A DNA stretch of 64,000 bases. Origin: Sedimentitalea todarodis (lineage in GTDB: Bacteria; Pseudomonadota; Alphaproteobacteria; Rhodobacterales; Rhodobacteraceae). Positions 16,729 through 26,202 of the stretch are shown here, piece by piece. The stretch is from contig NZ_JASMWN010000010.1 of NCBI RefSeq assembly GCF_032595355.1, positions 101,762 through 165,761 on the forward strand, read 5' to 3'. The notes under the pieces were generated by a model. The model was not told where the DNA came from. It searched no databases and saw only the letters and a list, made by a program, of their open reading frames with translations. The number at the start of each line of letters is the position of its first letter. The first letter of the stretch is position 1. The position numbers and the translations under genes were made by a program.

Positions 16729-18618
16729 TCAATCGGTGCCCAGCTCTGAAGGCGCGTGACCGTGCTGGGTCTTGTCCCAGTAATAGGGGCGAAAAACCAA
16801 CTCGTAGAGCGCCTTGTAGGCCGCGATGGCCGCCAGCGGAAAATAGAGCGGCATCGTTGGAACCCAACGCAGCAGGAACCGCCGTTCGGGAGCGGCGACG
16901 GACGTAATCCCGATGGCAAACACCAACAGTTCCGCGCAGATGAACAACCCCGCGATCACGGTGGCGGTTGATGTCGACACCAGCGTGTGCACTGGATGGA
17001 ACCAGCCCAGAAGCACCAGCCAGAACGACCAGAGCACCGGCGCAAGCAGGAACTGGCACAGGGTGCCGATGAAAAACGCCTGCAGGCCGAGAAACCGTGT
17101 CAGGCCAAGATCGGAGAGCAACCGACGCGGGCTTTGCATATGCACGAGGTAGGTGACCATGAACCCCTTGAGCCAGCGCGAGCGTTGCTTGATCCACGGC
17201 CAGGGGCGGCAGTTCGCCTCTTCAAACGTCACGGTATCGATCAATTCGGTGCGATAGCCTGCCCGACAAAGTCGCACCCCGAGATCTGCATCCTCGGTCA
17301 CGTTATGGGCGTCCCATCCGCCCAATTCCTCAAGCTTGTCACGCCGAAAGAACAGGGTCGTCCCGCCAAGGGGAATCACCAGTCCCAGACGCGCGATACC
17401 GGGCAGAACCACCCGGAACCAGCTTGCATACTCGATGGTGAAACACCGCGCGAGCCAGTTCGTGCGCGGGTTGTAATAGTCCAGAACCCCTTGAAAACAA
17501 ACCACATCTTCCGGCGCATCGGCAAATCGGGCCGCAACGGCTTCGAGTTGATCCGGGGCCGGGGCGTCTTCGGCATCCCAGACGCCGATGATATCGCCGC
17601 GACAGAAATCGAGCGCATAGTTCATTGCCCGGGGCTTGGTTGTCAGCCCCTCATGGGCCGGGACGCGGATCACCCGCATCCATGCGGGCAACCGGGTTTG
17701 GGCCAATGTCTGGCGCGTGACTTCGTCATGTTCCTCCAGCACGAGGATCACATCCAGCAGTGTCTTGGGATAGGTCAGTCGCTCCAGCCGGCGGATCAGG
17801 GCACCGGCAATTTCCTTTTCGCGAAACAGCGGCACAAGCACTGAAATCTTGGGGCGTCGGGCGGGAGGCCGCCCTGTGAGCGGTTTCTCTTTGGATGCGA
17901 TTGCGTGCCGGGGATGAAAGAGAAACGCAGCGAGGGCCGCCAGCTTGAGGGACGCAAACATGATAAGCGTGGCGATCGCCATGATGCTGAGCGCTGCGAG
18001 GACCGTCACGGGTGCGAAGATCAGCGCGACCGCCAGCAAGAACAGGATGGCAGGAAGTACCGCACGATTCCCGGATTGCCAGGTGCGGCAACTGTAGCGG
18101 GACGCAACGCGGGCCCCCGCCGCCTTGGCCATCGCCATCGTGAACCTATCGGCGATGGAGGCCTCGATCTGGGCGCCGCTGGCAAGGATTGGCCGGACGT
18201 CAGCGTAGGTATCGCCGAGTGCCATGCGCACCGCTTCAAAGCGATCCGGCCTGTCCGTGGCTATCAGCACCGTCCCGTTTTCGCGTTTCCATGGAATGAC
18301 GCGATGTCTCAGCCAAAACCCGTGCGGCATGCGATGACAGAGGTCCTCATCCGGAGGTTCAAGCGTCAGATCAACTTCGCGGATATGATACTGTTGTGCG
18401 AGCGCATCACGGATATCGGCCGGGCTGGCCCACCCTTCGGATACCAGGATTTCGCCAATCGGCGCACCCAACGTCAACTGCATATGCAGGGCGCGGATCA
18501 ATTGATCCAAGGTGATCGACCCGTTGTCGACCAGATACTTGCCCAGGCGCAATCGGCCACGGCCAGGCTCGATCGGGGCCGGGCGTGACATCAGAAGCCG
18601 CAGGTTTTGAGTGTTCAT
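16729..18618 (-). CDS. Membrane GT2 glycosyltransferase with N-terminal MshEN domain
   Basis: 629 residues. Residues 24-47 and 53-76 are two 24-residue MshEN motifs (RLGKYLVDNGSIT...Q47 and PIGEILVSEGWAS...Q76) separated by 5 residues, the spacing of the c-di-GMP-binding MshEN (GspE N-terminal) domain. Two hydrophobic helices follow near 190-235, then a processive GT2 catalytic domain: VWDAEDAPAPDQ, VTEDADLGVRL and QRSRWLKGFM (the DxD, TED and QxxRW motifs, with DAED as the DxD variant), and C-terminal membrane helices. It likely makes a surface polysaccharide from a UDP-sugar at the inner membrane, perhaps under c-di-GMP control. No other export genes lie nearby. Confidence 0.88.
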   Translation of the reverse strand: MNTQNLRLLMSRPAPIEPGRGRLRLGKYLVDNGSITLDQLIRALHMQLTLGAPIGEILVSEGWASPADIRDALAQQYHIREVDLTLEPPDEDLCHRMPHGFWLRHRVIPWKRENGTVLIATDRPDRFEAVRMALGDTYADVRPILASGAQIEASIADRFTMAMAKAAGARVASRYSCRTWQSGNRAVLPAILFLLAVALIFAPVTVLAALSIMAIATLIMFASLKLAALAAFLFHPRHAIASKEKPLTGRPPARRPKISVLVPLFREKEIAGALIRRLERLTYPKTLLDVILVLEEHDEVTRQTLAQTRLPAWMRVIRVPAHEGLTTKPRAMNYALDFCRGDIIGVWDAEDAPAPDQLEAVAARFADAPEDVVCFQGVLDYYNPRTNWLARCFTIEYASWFRVVLPGIARLGLVIPLGGTTLFFRRDKLEELGGWDAHNVTEDADLGVRLCRAGYRTELIDTVTFEEANCRPWPWIKQRSRWLKGFMVTYLVHMQSPRRLLSDLGLTRFLGLQAFFIGTLCQFLLAPVLWSFWLVLLGWFHPVHTLVSTSTATVIAGLFICAELLVFAIGITSVAAPERRFLLRWVPTMPLYFPLAAIAAYKALYELVFRPYYWDKTQHGHAPSELGTD

Positions 18619-18697
18619 CCCGGTCGCCCAACCCGCTGTGAAAGTCGGGGATCAGCGTGAACCTCGTAGAGTTAACAATCGGTTAAGTTGCTGGAAC

Positions 18698-18707
18698 TTA
18701 TTAATAA
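18698..18707. promoter_or_regulatory. AT-rich palindrome upstream of the glycosyltransferase gene
   Basis: TTATTAATAA is a perfect 10-base palindrome at 18698-18707, in a visibly AT-rich 110-base gap between carA and the glycosyltransferase gene, 80 bases before the latter's start. It may belong to the promoter or be a regulator site. No consensus -35/-10 pair is obvious. Confidence 0.3.
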
Positions 18708-18731
18708 TGTTAGGAGAGTTTTCGAGAATCT

Positions 18732-19892
<1,161 letters not shown>

Positions 19893-19971
19893 GGCGCGAC
19901 TCTCTGATGTGCTGAATTCACGGATACCTAAGCGGCACACGGGCACAGGTCAAGCCCGGTCACGATTTGGG

Positions 19972-19993
19972 ACCCATTGCAATTTCAATGGGT
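19972..19993. promoter_or_regulatory. Perfect inverted repeat between carA and the yqeY-like gene
   Basis: ACCCATTG (19972-19979) and CAATGGGT (19986-19993) are perfect 8-base arms around CAATTT. The repeat lies 80 bases upstream of the carA start and 84 bases upstream of the divergent gene at 20077. It could be an operator serving both, or a hairpin in one leader. Confidence 0.45.
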
Positions 19994-20076
19994 TACGTAA
20001 TGACGGCATGGTTGTATCGCGCATTTTCCTTCTGTAGTGTCTGGGTTTCGAACTCCATGGGGATGGAACAAGCGAT

Positions 20077-20541
20077 ATGAGCATGCGAACGCGGGTGAAT
20101 GACGCCCTCAAACAGGCGATGCGCGACAAGGCCAAGATGCGCCTTTCGACATTGAGATTGATCTGTGCGGCGATCAAGGATCAGGACATCGCCGTGCGTG
20201 GCGAGGGGCCGGACAGTGGTGTCGGTGACGCCGATGTGCTGGCGATCCTGAGCAAGATGACCAAGCAACGACAGGAAAGCGCCCGTGCCTACGAAGAAGG
20301 TGGGCGGATCGATCTTGCCGAGAGAGAGCGGCAAGAGATTGAGATCATTGAAGAGTTCTTGCCCAAACAACTGGGCGAGGATGAGATTGCGAAGGCCGTC
20401 CGCTCGGCCGTTGAAAAAACCGGTGCCACCTCGATCCGCGACATGGGCAAGGTGATGGCCGAACTCAAGGGCAAGTACACCGGTCAGATGGATTTCGGCA
20501 AGGTCGGCCCGCTGGTCAAGGACAGGCTGTGCACCGGTTAG
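20077..20541 (+). CDS. GatB/YqeY domain-containing protein
   Basis: 154 residues with the YqeY pattern: MRTRVNDALKQAMRDKAKMRLSTLR at the start, then MTKQRQESARAYEEGGR, EIEIIEEFLPKQLGEDEI and the C-terminal AELKGKYTGQMDFGKVGPLVK. YqeY proteins share a helical tail domain with GatB and may help tRNA-dependent amidation or tRNA binding; the role is unproved. In many alphaproteobacteria this gene sits beside carA, as here, divergently transcribed. Confidence 0.92.
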   Translation: MSMRTRVNDALKQAMRDKAKMRLSTLRLICAAIKDQDIAVRGEGPDSGVGDADVLAILSKMTKQRQESARAYEEGGRIDLAERERQEIEIIEEFLPKQLGEDEIAKAVRSAVEKTGATSIRDMGKVMAELKGKYTGQMDFGKVGPLVKDRLCTG

Positions 20542-20684
20542 GCCGCTCAGATTAACCTGCGTCAGGCCGCAAGATTTTAGCGCCATGAAGCCTTGGAACG
20601 TTGGACGGAACGCGCGCGAATCGGGATGACTCGTGCGGGTGACGCTCACAAACCGATGCCTGGCGGCCACAATGGTCTGGCTGA

Positions 20685-21170
20685 TCACTTGCGCAACGCG
20701 CGGTTCAGCTCTTCAAAGAGTGCAATGCGCTCGTCCTCGGAGAGAAAGGCGCCGATTTCGACCTCGCGACCCCCGCCTTTCAGGGTCACGTAATGGGGCA
20801 CCGGACCGTCGGTTTCGTGCATCTGAGTCGTGGTCCAGTAGCGATTGCATTGCCATTCCTGCGCCGCTCCATTGGGATTATGACGAATGAGGTGCGCGTC
20901 CTTGTCAGTGAGCGTGAGGATTTCCAGCACTTGTGCATTGTGATGGTTGCGGTCCAGCGCATACCAGAGCCCGCCGACGGCAAGCAGCAGGAACGGTAGC
21001 AGGCCCCAGAGCAGCACGCTGCCCAGAAGCGGCACAAGCGGAATCAGGATCAGTATGAACGTGGCAAGAATAAAGCCGGCATAGCCCTTGGGTGGCAGCG
21101 ACTGGTGCGGCCAGAGCTGAAGCTCTTGCGCCGGGGCGTTTGCGTCAGATTTCGACCAGTTATAGGGCAT
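20685..21170 (-). CDS. DUF2244 domain-containing membrane protein
   Basis: 161 residues. Two adjacent hydrophobic helices (GFILATFILILIPLVPLLG and LLPFLLLAVGGLWYAL, about residues 30-73) are followed by a soluble domain (RNHHNAQVLEILTLTD, RYWTTTQMHETDGPVPHYVTL) typical of DUF2244, an inner-membrane family often near cytochrome oxidase genes in alphaproteobacteria. ctaD lies 1 kb upstream on the same strand, which fits. Function unknown. Confidence 0.85.
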   Translation of the reverse strand: MPYNWSKSDANAPAQELQLWPHQSLPPKGYAGFILATFILILIPLVPLLGSVLLWGLLPFLLLAVGGLWYALDRNHHNAQVLEILTLTDKDAHLIRHNPNGAAQEWQCNRYWTTTQMHETDGPVPHYVTLKGGGREVEIGAFLSEDERIALFEELNRALRK

Positions 21171-21271
21171 CGCAAGGTTCGGGCATGACTTTCAAGCCAT
21201 ACTAGCAAGTACAGCGCTATGGGTGAACGGGATTTGACACCCCGTCCGCCCATTGTGATCGCGTCACGACA

Positions 21272-21994
21272 TCACGCGAGCCAGGCATTTGCCGCGCCGG
21301 CATCCTTTTCATCAAAATATCTGGTCTCTGCCGAGATGAAGTGGCGCATCAGTTTCTGGGCCAGTTTCTGCCAGCCTTCATCGCCGAGGATCGCGACCTT
21401 GGTGGGGATGTGGCGGTGGTCGCGTACGAGCTTCAGGTGATCGCCTAGCGCCGCCAGACCATGCCAGCCATCAAATTCGCGTAAGTCCAGCAACAGTTTG
21501 AACCTGCCATGGTCACGTACATAGGCATCCAGCTTGTCATCGGCGTTGGCATAGGCTGCGGCATCGAGTTTGCCCAGCAACTGGACTTGCAGAATGTTGT
21601 TGCCCAGATCCGTCATGTGCAGGCTGCCGAGGGATTCGGTCAGCCAGCGGCGGGCATCGTCCAGTTCGTCCAGGTCGAAGGTTTCCACCGCGCCTGGCAT
21701 GGCAAAGCCCATCACCTGCACCATGTTTTCGATCCAGTCGGCATCGGTGACAACGGCGATTCTCTCAAACCCTGACCAGTGGCGCATTCCCAGCTTGGCG
21801 TCTGCCCAGGCGGCCTTGGCCGTGAAACCTTCAAAGTCGGGACCCATTCGGAGAAGCAGGCGCAGGCGTCCCTGATCTGCGGCGGCCTCATCCATCGCAG
21901 GTGTCAGCGTGTCGGCATAGTCATCGGCGGTAAGTGTGCCACTCAACTGGATCTCGAGAATCCCCTCCGGGGTAACGGGGGTGACAGTGATCAT
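21272..21994 (-). CDS. Tandem SpoIIAA-like (STAS/SEC14-type) protein
   Basis: 240 residues made of two similar halves of about 120. Each half has an ILEIQLSGTL / ILQVQLLGKL strand, an acidic helix (ADDYADTLTPAMDE / AAAYANADDKLDAYV), an LRLLLRM / FKLLLDL strand and a later strand IAVVTDADWIENM / KVAILGDEGWQKL. That is the SpoIIAA-like fold, a putative lipid- or protein-binding module; single-domain versions are more usual. It lies between ctaD and the DUF2244 gene on the same strand, past the ctaD terminator. Function unknown. Confidence 0.8.
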   Translation of the reverse strand: MITVTPVTPEGILEIQLSGTLTADDYADTLTPAMDEAAADQGRLRLLLRMGPDFEGFTAKAAWADAKLGMRHWSGFERIAVVTDADWIENMVQVMGFAMPGAVETFDLDELDDARRWLTESLGSLHMTDLGNNILQVQLLGKLDAAAYANADDKLDAYVRDHGRFKLLLDLREFDGWHGLAALGDHLKLVRDHRHIPTKVAILGDEGWQKLAQKLMRHFISAETRYFDEKDAGAANAWLA

Positions 21995-22111
21995 CGGAAA
22001 TCTCCTGTATGTTTCATCACCAAGAGGTAAGGCGCTGCCGGGTTGCCCACAAGAGGCAGGCAGGCTTCCCTGACAATTGGCTGACTGGAGGTGGGATGGC
22101 CCTCAAACAAG

Positions 22112-22138
22112 AAAGGCCCCGGGGTTTCCGGGGCCTTT
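22112..22138 (-). terminator. Intrinsic terminator of ctaD
   Basis: AAAGGCCCCGG (22112-22122) and CCGGGGCCTTT (22128-22138) form a perfect 11-base stem with a 5-base loop, about 20 bases past the ctaD stop. On the minus strand the stem is followed by CTTGTTTG. Its symmetry may also let it stop transcripts coming the other way. Confidence 0.8.
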
Positions 22139-22159
22139 GTCGTTCATCTGTGGTCGGGA

Positions 22160-23833
22160 TCAGTGGGCGTGGCCCTTGTCCCAGTCTTCCTGCTTGGGCA
22201 GCTGCTCGAACGTGTGTTCGGGCGGCGGGCTGGGCAGGGTCCATTCCAGCGTATCGGCGTATTCGTTCCACGGATTGTTTTCCGTCACCTTGGCCCCGCG
22301 TCTCAGCGTGTGCCAGATGATCCCGAAGAACAGCAGGAACGAGGCGAAGGACAGGAATGCGCCCATGCTCGACCACCAGTTCCAATAGGCAAAGGCTTCG
22401 GGATAGTCGATATAGCGGCGCGGCATGCCCTGACGCCCGAGGAAGTGCTGCGGGAAGAAGGTCAGATTCGCGCCGATGAAGAACATCCAGAAATGTATCT
22501 TACCCAGCGTTTCGCTATACATCCGGCCAGACATTTTTGGCAGGTAGAAATACATGCCGGCAAAGATCGCGAACACCGCGCCGAGGCTCATCACATAGTG
22601 GAAATGCGCCACCACATAGTAGGTATCGTGATAGTAACGATCCACGGCAGCCTGAGACAGGACGATGCCGGTGACGCCGCCGACGGTGAACAGGAACAGG
22701 AAACCGAAGGCAAAGAGCATCGGTGTCTTGAATTCGATCGAACCGCCCCACATCGTCGCGATCCAGCTGAAGATCTTGACGCCGGTGGGCACCGCGATGG
22801 TCATCGTGGCCAGCATGAAATAGGCCTGCTGGTTCAGGGTCAGACCCACGGTGTACATGTGGTGCGCCCAGACAACGAAGCCGAGGAAACCGATCGCGAT
22901 CAGCGCCCAGACCATCGGCAGGTAGCCGAAGACCGGCTTGCGCGAGAAAGTGGCGATGACGTGGCTGATGATGCCGAACCCGGGCAGGATCACGATGTAC
23001 ACTTCCGGGTGGCCAAAGAACCACAGGATGTGCTGGTAGAGGATCGGATCGCCGCCACCGGCCGGATCAAAGAAAGTGAAACCGAAGTTCCGATCCATCA
23101 GCAGCATGGTGATCGCACCCGCCAGAACGGGCAGGGAAAGCAGGATCAGCCAGGCGGTGACAAAGATCGACCAGGCAAACAGTGGCACCTTGAACAGGGT
23201 CATGCCGGGGGCACGCATGTTCAGGAAGGTGGTGATCATGTTGATCGCGCCAAGGATCGACGAGGCACCGGAGACGTGCACCGCGAAGATCGCGAAATCC
23301 ATCGACATGCCGCCTTCATTGACCGAGAGCGGTGGGTAGAGCACCCAGCCGACGCCGGACCCGGCCTGGTCGTTACCGCCGGGGGCCAGCACCGAGCAGA
23401 CCGCCAGGGTGGTGCCGAACACGTAGAGCCAGAACGACAGGTTGTTCATGCGCGGGAACGCCATGTCGGGCGCGCCAATCTGCAAGGGCATGAAATAGTT
23501 GCCGAATCCGCCGAACAGCGCGGGGATTACGACAAAGAACATCATCAGGATGCCGTGCGCGGTAATCAGAACGTTCCAGAGGTGGCCGTTGGGAGTGCAG
23601 GGGCTCGATGAATCGGCGAAGAGCCGGGCACCTTCCATGCACATGTGCTGAACACCGGGCTCCATGAGTTCAATCCGCATGTAGACGGTGAAAGCGACAG
23701 AGATAAAGCCGGCGAATGCGGACACCACAAGATACAGAATACCGATGTCTTTGTGGTTGGTGGACATGAACCAACGCGTGAAGAAATTGCGCTCGTCCGC
23801 GTGCTCGTGACCATGAATGGCTGCGTCGGCCAT
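22160..23833 (-). CDS. ctaD: Cytochrome c oxidase subunit I (aa3 type)
   Basis: 557 residues with about twelve membrane helices. It is the catalytic subunit of the terminal oxidase, holding heme a and the heme a3/CuB centre. Family landmarks are RWFMSTNHKDIGILYLV, TAHGILMMFFVVIPALFGGFGNY with the heme a His, WFFGHPEVYIVILPGFG with the CuB His and cross-linked Tyr, and DTYYVVAHFHYVMSLGA with the remaining heme and CuB His residues. The ATG at 23833 follows AGGAGGCGCC. The other subunits are not adjacent, as is common for ctaD in Rhodobacteraceae. A perfect FNR-type box lies about 100 bases upstream. Confidence 0.98.
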   Translation of the reverse strand: MADAAIHGHEHADERNFFTRWFMSTNHKDIGILYLVVSAFAGFISVAFTVYMRIELMEPGVQHMCMEGARLFADSSSPCTPNGHLWNVLITAHGILMMFFVVIPALFGGFGNYFMPLQIGAPDMAFPRMNNLSFWLYVFGTTLAVCSVLAPGGNDQAGSGVGWVLYPPLSVNEGGMSMDFAIFAVHVSGASSILGAINMITTFLNMRAPGMTLFKVPLFAWSIFVTAWLILLSLPVLAGAITMLLMDRNFGFTFFDPAGGGDPILYQHILWFFGHPEVYIVILPGFGIISHVIATFSRKPVFGYLPMVWALIAIGFLGFVVWAHHMYTVGLTLNQQAYFMLATMTIAVPTGVKIFSWIATMWGGSIEFKTPMLFAFGFLFLFTVGGVTGIVLSQAAVDRYYHDTYYVVAHFHYVMSLGAVFAIFAGMYFYLPKMSGRMYSETLGKIHFWMFFIGANLTFFPQHFLGRQGMPRRYIDYPEAFAYWNWWSSMGAFLSFASFLLFFGIIWHTLRRGAKVTENNPWNEYADTLEWTLPSPPPEHTFEQLPKQEDWDKGHAH

Positions 23834-23934
23834 TTGGCGCCTCCTGTTACATATGAACACGCGCAGAGAAACTGGCGCGTGCGAAAATCTATTCAGGTTT
23901 TAGAATGACTACAGGTGGGCTTCAATGGCGGAGT

Positions 23935-23948
23935 TTGATTTGGATCAA
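23935..23948. promoter_or_regulatory. FNR/FnrL-type box upstream of ctaD
   Basis: TTGAT-TTGG-ATCAA at 23935-23948 matches the FNR/FnrL consensus TTGAT-N4-ATCAA at every fixed base. It lies 102 bases upstream of the ctaD start codon and 182 bases upstream of the divergent HIT gene. Oxygen-responsive control of the aa3 oxidase by an FnrL-type regulator is the simplest reading. Confidence 0.7.
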
Positions 23949-24129
23949 GATAAATTGCCGCGCCCCCTTGTTTTGTGCGCCGTCCCGGGGCGCTGCCCCG
24001 GACCCCGGAGTGTATGGACAAAGATGAAATCAGGGCCCGCAGGCGGCTGTGTGGGTTGACCTGCCCGCCGAGGCTCCGCACAAAGCGCGGAACACTTGGA
24101 AAGAGACCTGGAAACGAGGGAGCGAGCCG

Positions 24130-24549
24130 ATGCCCTATGATGACGACAATATCTTTGCAAAGATCCTGCGCGAAGAGATCCCGTCAATCCGGGTCTTTGA
24201 GGACGATGAAACACTGGTGTTCATGGATATCATGCCGCGCACCGATGGCCATTGCCTTGTCATTCCCAAGACACCTTGCCGCAACGTTCTGGATGCCAGC
24301 GAGGCGCAACTGGCAGCGGTGATGCGAACGGTTCAGAAGCTGGCACGGGCCGTGATGGTCGCGTTTGATGCAACTGGTGTGACCGTGCAGCAATTCAATG
24401 AGGCCGATGGCGGGCAGGAGGTCTTTCACCTGCATTTCCATATTCTGCCCCGTCATGCCGATGTAAGCCTGCGCCCGCCGGGCAGGATGGGAGACATGGA
24501 GGCGATCCGGGTCCACGCAGACCGGATTCGCGCGGTGCTTGCAGGGTAG
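24130..24549 (+). CDS. HIT family nucleotide hydrolase
   Basis: 139 residues, the usual length for the Hint/HinT branch. The N-terminal region (DNIFAKILREEIPSIRVFEDD, TLVFMDIMPRTDGHCLVIPK) leads to the histidine triad HLHFHILP. Members hydrolyse nucleoside phosphoramidates or dinucleotides in the cytoplasm. The ATG at 24130 (MPYDDDNIF) follows a GAGGGAGCGAG stretch; a frame extension of 27 codons upstream is not family-like. It is transcribed divergently from ctaD. Confidence 0.92.
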   Translation: MPYDDDNIFAKILREEIPSIRVFEDDETLVFMDIMPRTDGHCLVIPKTPCRNVLDASEAQLAAVMRTVQKLARAVMVAFDATGVTVQQFNEADGGQEVFHLHFHILPRHADVSLRPPGRMGDMEAIRVHADRIRAVLAG

Positions 24550-24599
24550 GGCCGCACCGGTTTGGGTTGGCGCTGGCCTTGGACATTCTCAGGGACGCC

Positions 24600-24975
24600 G
24601 AACGCGTGCAGGACCGCGCAGACGTGATCGTGGGTTCCGTGGCGATACCGTCGAGCTCTCTCGCAAGGTCATGCAACTTCGCGATCCGCGCCCTGATTTG
24701 CCGTTGCTGTTTCAGCGCAAATTCATGCGCGGCGTCGAGGTGTTTTCCCGCGCGCCTTCAAGCGAGATCAGCGCCGCGACATCGTCCAGAGGCTGGCCCA
24801 GCACGCGCGCGTGGCGCATAGGACCCAGCCGCGTAGGTGCTGCCACGTCATAGCGGCGTTGGTTGCCTGCCGTGCGTTCGGGTTCTGGCGACAGTCCCAT
24901 TTCTTCGTAAGACCGGTTGGCCGGCATCTTGACGTGGGTGCGGCGCGACATCTCTCCAACTGAAGACAGGGAAAG
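24600..24975 (-). pseudogene. Decayed MerR family regulator gene
   Basis: On the minus strand, bases 24975 down to about 24750 encode a MerR DNA-binding region: SVGEMSRRTHVK, SYEEMGLSPEPERTAGNQRRY, and LGPMRHARVLGQPLDDVAALI. The frame then hits a stop near 24712, while the next frame from about 24748 continues with the expected MerR dimerisation helix (KHLDAAHEFALKQQRQIRA, then ARIAKLHDLARELDGI). This points to a one-base frameshift near 24745. No normal C-terminus is visible, and the canonical Arg-Tyr of the wing (IRYYE) reads as Arg-Ser-Tyr. The gene looks dead unless the shift is a sequence error. Ends are approximate. Confidence 0.65.
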
Positions 24976-25302
24976 ACCTCTTGGGCCTCTCGTCACGAGA
25001 GGATCTGCATTGAGTGCCACAGTCAGTAAGAGATGACTGGCAATGCCTCATGAGTGCATTACGATCATCTCGATCCGACCGCCAAGGATGAGCGCGTCGC
25101 CTGGGCCGTGGCGGTGAATGTTGGGTTGACGCTGTAGCAGATGGTCCGCAGTTTGCTTTCGGGATAGCGGACATTGATCGCCGACGCACTTCACACTCTT
25201 TCCGATGCCGCGGCGCAGAAGGATGGGTCGCGAGCGGGGGGTGAGCGTCTGGGGGATGACGTTGATCCACCCATTCCATGAACGCGCGGGATGGTGGCGT
25301 TT
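24976..25302. other. Intergenic region between the MerR remnant and lipB
   Basis: About 330 bases with no gene I can support. Frames on the minus strand here are rich in Arg, His and Pro and lack a recognisable domain. The stretch may hold further remnants of the decayed region. No terminator with a T tract was seen after lipB. Confidence 0.5.
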
Positions 25303-25983
25303 TCAGGTGGGTTGGGAAAGTGCCGAAGCGGTTTGATTTTCGAACACATGTGCAAAGGTGCATCTCAGGGCAACGTCCACGTCCGCCATCGCCACCGGAT
25401 GGCCGAGATCAACAAGGCTGGTGACCCCGTGGTCGCTGATGCCGCAGGGTACGATGCCGGTGAAATGGTCAAGGTCCGGTTCGATGTTGATCGAAATGCC
25501 GTGAAAGCTGATCCACTTGCGCAGACGTATGCCGATCGCCGCGATCTTGTCCTCGGGTTTTTGACCGGTCGCCGTCAGGGGCTTGTCGTCGCGGACGACC
25601 CAGACGCCGACGCGGCCCTCGCGGATGTGACCGGTAACGTTGAATTCGGCAAGTGTCGCGATCACCCAGGTTTCCAGCTGTTGAACGAAGCGGCGCACGT
25701 CACGTCCACGATTGCCGACATCGAGCATCACATAGATGACCCGCTGACCAGGGCCGTGATAGGTGTATTGCCCGCCACGTTTGGAGGCATGGACCGGAAA
25801 GCGGTCGGGATCGGTGAGATCTTGTCGCCGGGCGCTGGTGCCAGCGGTGTAAAGCGGCGGATGTTCAAGCAACCAGATGCATTCGTCAGCCTTGCCCGCA
25901 GCAATGTCAGCCGCCCGTTGCTCCATAAACGAGACGGCCTCGTCATAGTCCGTCAGCCCGTCAGATGTGATCCATTCCACCAT
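25303..25983 (-). CDS. lipB: Lipoyl(octanoyl) transferase
   Basis: 226 residues. It moves octanoyl from acyl carrier protein to lipoyl domains of 2-oxoacid dehydrogenases and the glycine cleavage system. The LipB fingerprints are present: LLEHPPLYTAGTS, the substrate loop RGGQYTYHGPGQ, the Lys of EDKIAAIGIRLRKWISFHG and the catalytic Cys in GIVPCGISDHGVTSL. The start MVEWITSDG at 25983 is typical. It stands alone, divergent from tRNA-Leu, with the decayed MerR region downstream. Confidence 0.97.
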   Translation of the reverse strand: MVEWITSDGLTDYDEAVSFMEQRAADIAAGKADECIWLLEHPPLYTAGTSARRQDLTDPDRFPVHASKRGGQYTYHGPGQRVIYVMLDVGNRGRDVRRFVQQLETWVIATLAEFNVTGHIREGRVGVWVVRDDKPLTATGQKPEDKIAAIGIRLRKWISFHGISINIEPDLDHFTGIVPCGISDHGVTSLVDLGHPVAMADVDVALRCTFAHVFENQTASALSQPT

Positions 25984-26115
25984 GGCAACGCATTAGCGCG
26001 GGGGCGACCGGGAGGGAAGGGGAAACGGAGATCGGCAAACCGCAAAAAAACACGGCAATTGCCTCTTCACAAGGCGCAGGCCTTGGTCTATAGCCCGGCG
26101 CACCAGCCCTGACGT

Positions 26116-26202
26116 GCGGTCGTGGCGGAATTGGTAGACGCGCAGCGTTGAGGTCGCTGTGGGGTAACACCCGTGGAAGTTCGAGTCTTCTCGACCGCAC
26201 CA
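26116..26202 (+). tRNA. tRNA-Leu, anticodon GAG
   Basis: 87 nucleotides. Acceptor arms GCGGTCG (26116-26122) and CGACCGC (26192-26198) pair fully, and the genome encodes the 3' CCA (26200-26202). The anticodon stem CAGCG/CGCTG encloses the loop TTGAGGT, giving GAG, which reads CUC and CUU. A long variable arm (GGGGT/ACACCC region) marks the class II structure, and TTCGAGT forms the T loop. Confidence 0.96.

Noticed and set aside
22112..22138. The ctaD hairpin as an operator
   Set aside because: Its position 20 bases past the stop, its 11-base GC stem and small loop fit a terminator better.
24848..25363. A 171-codon minus-strand frame between the MerR remnant and lipB
   Set aside because: Rich in Arg, Pro and His, overlaps both the MerR remnant and the end of lipB, and has no domain.
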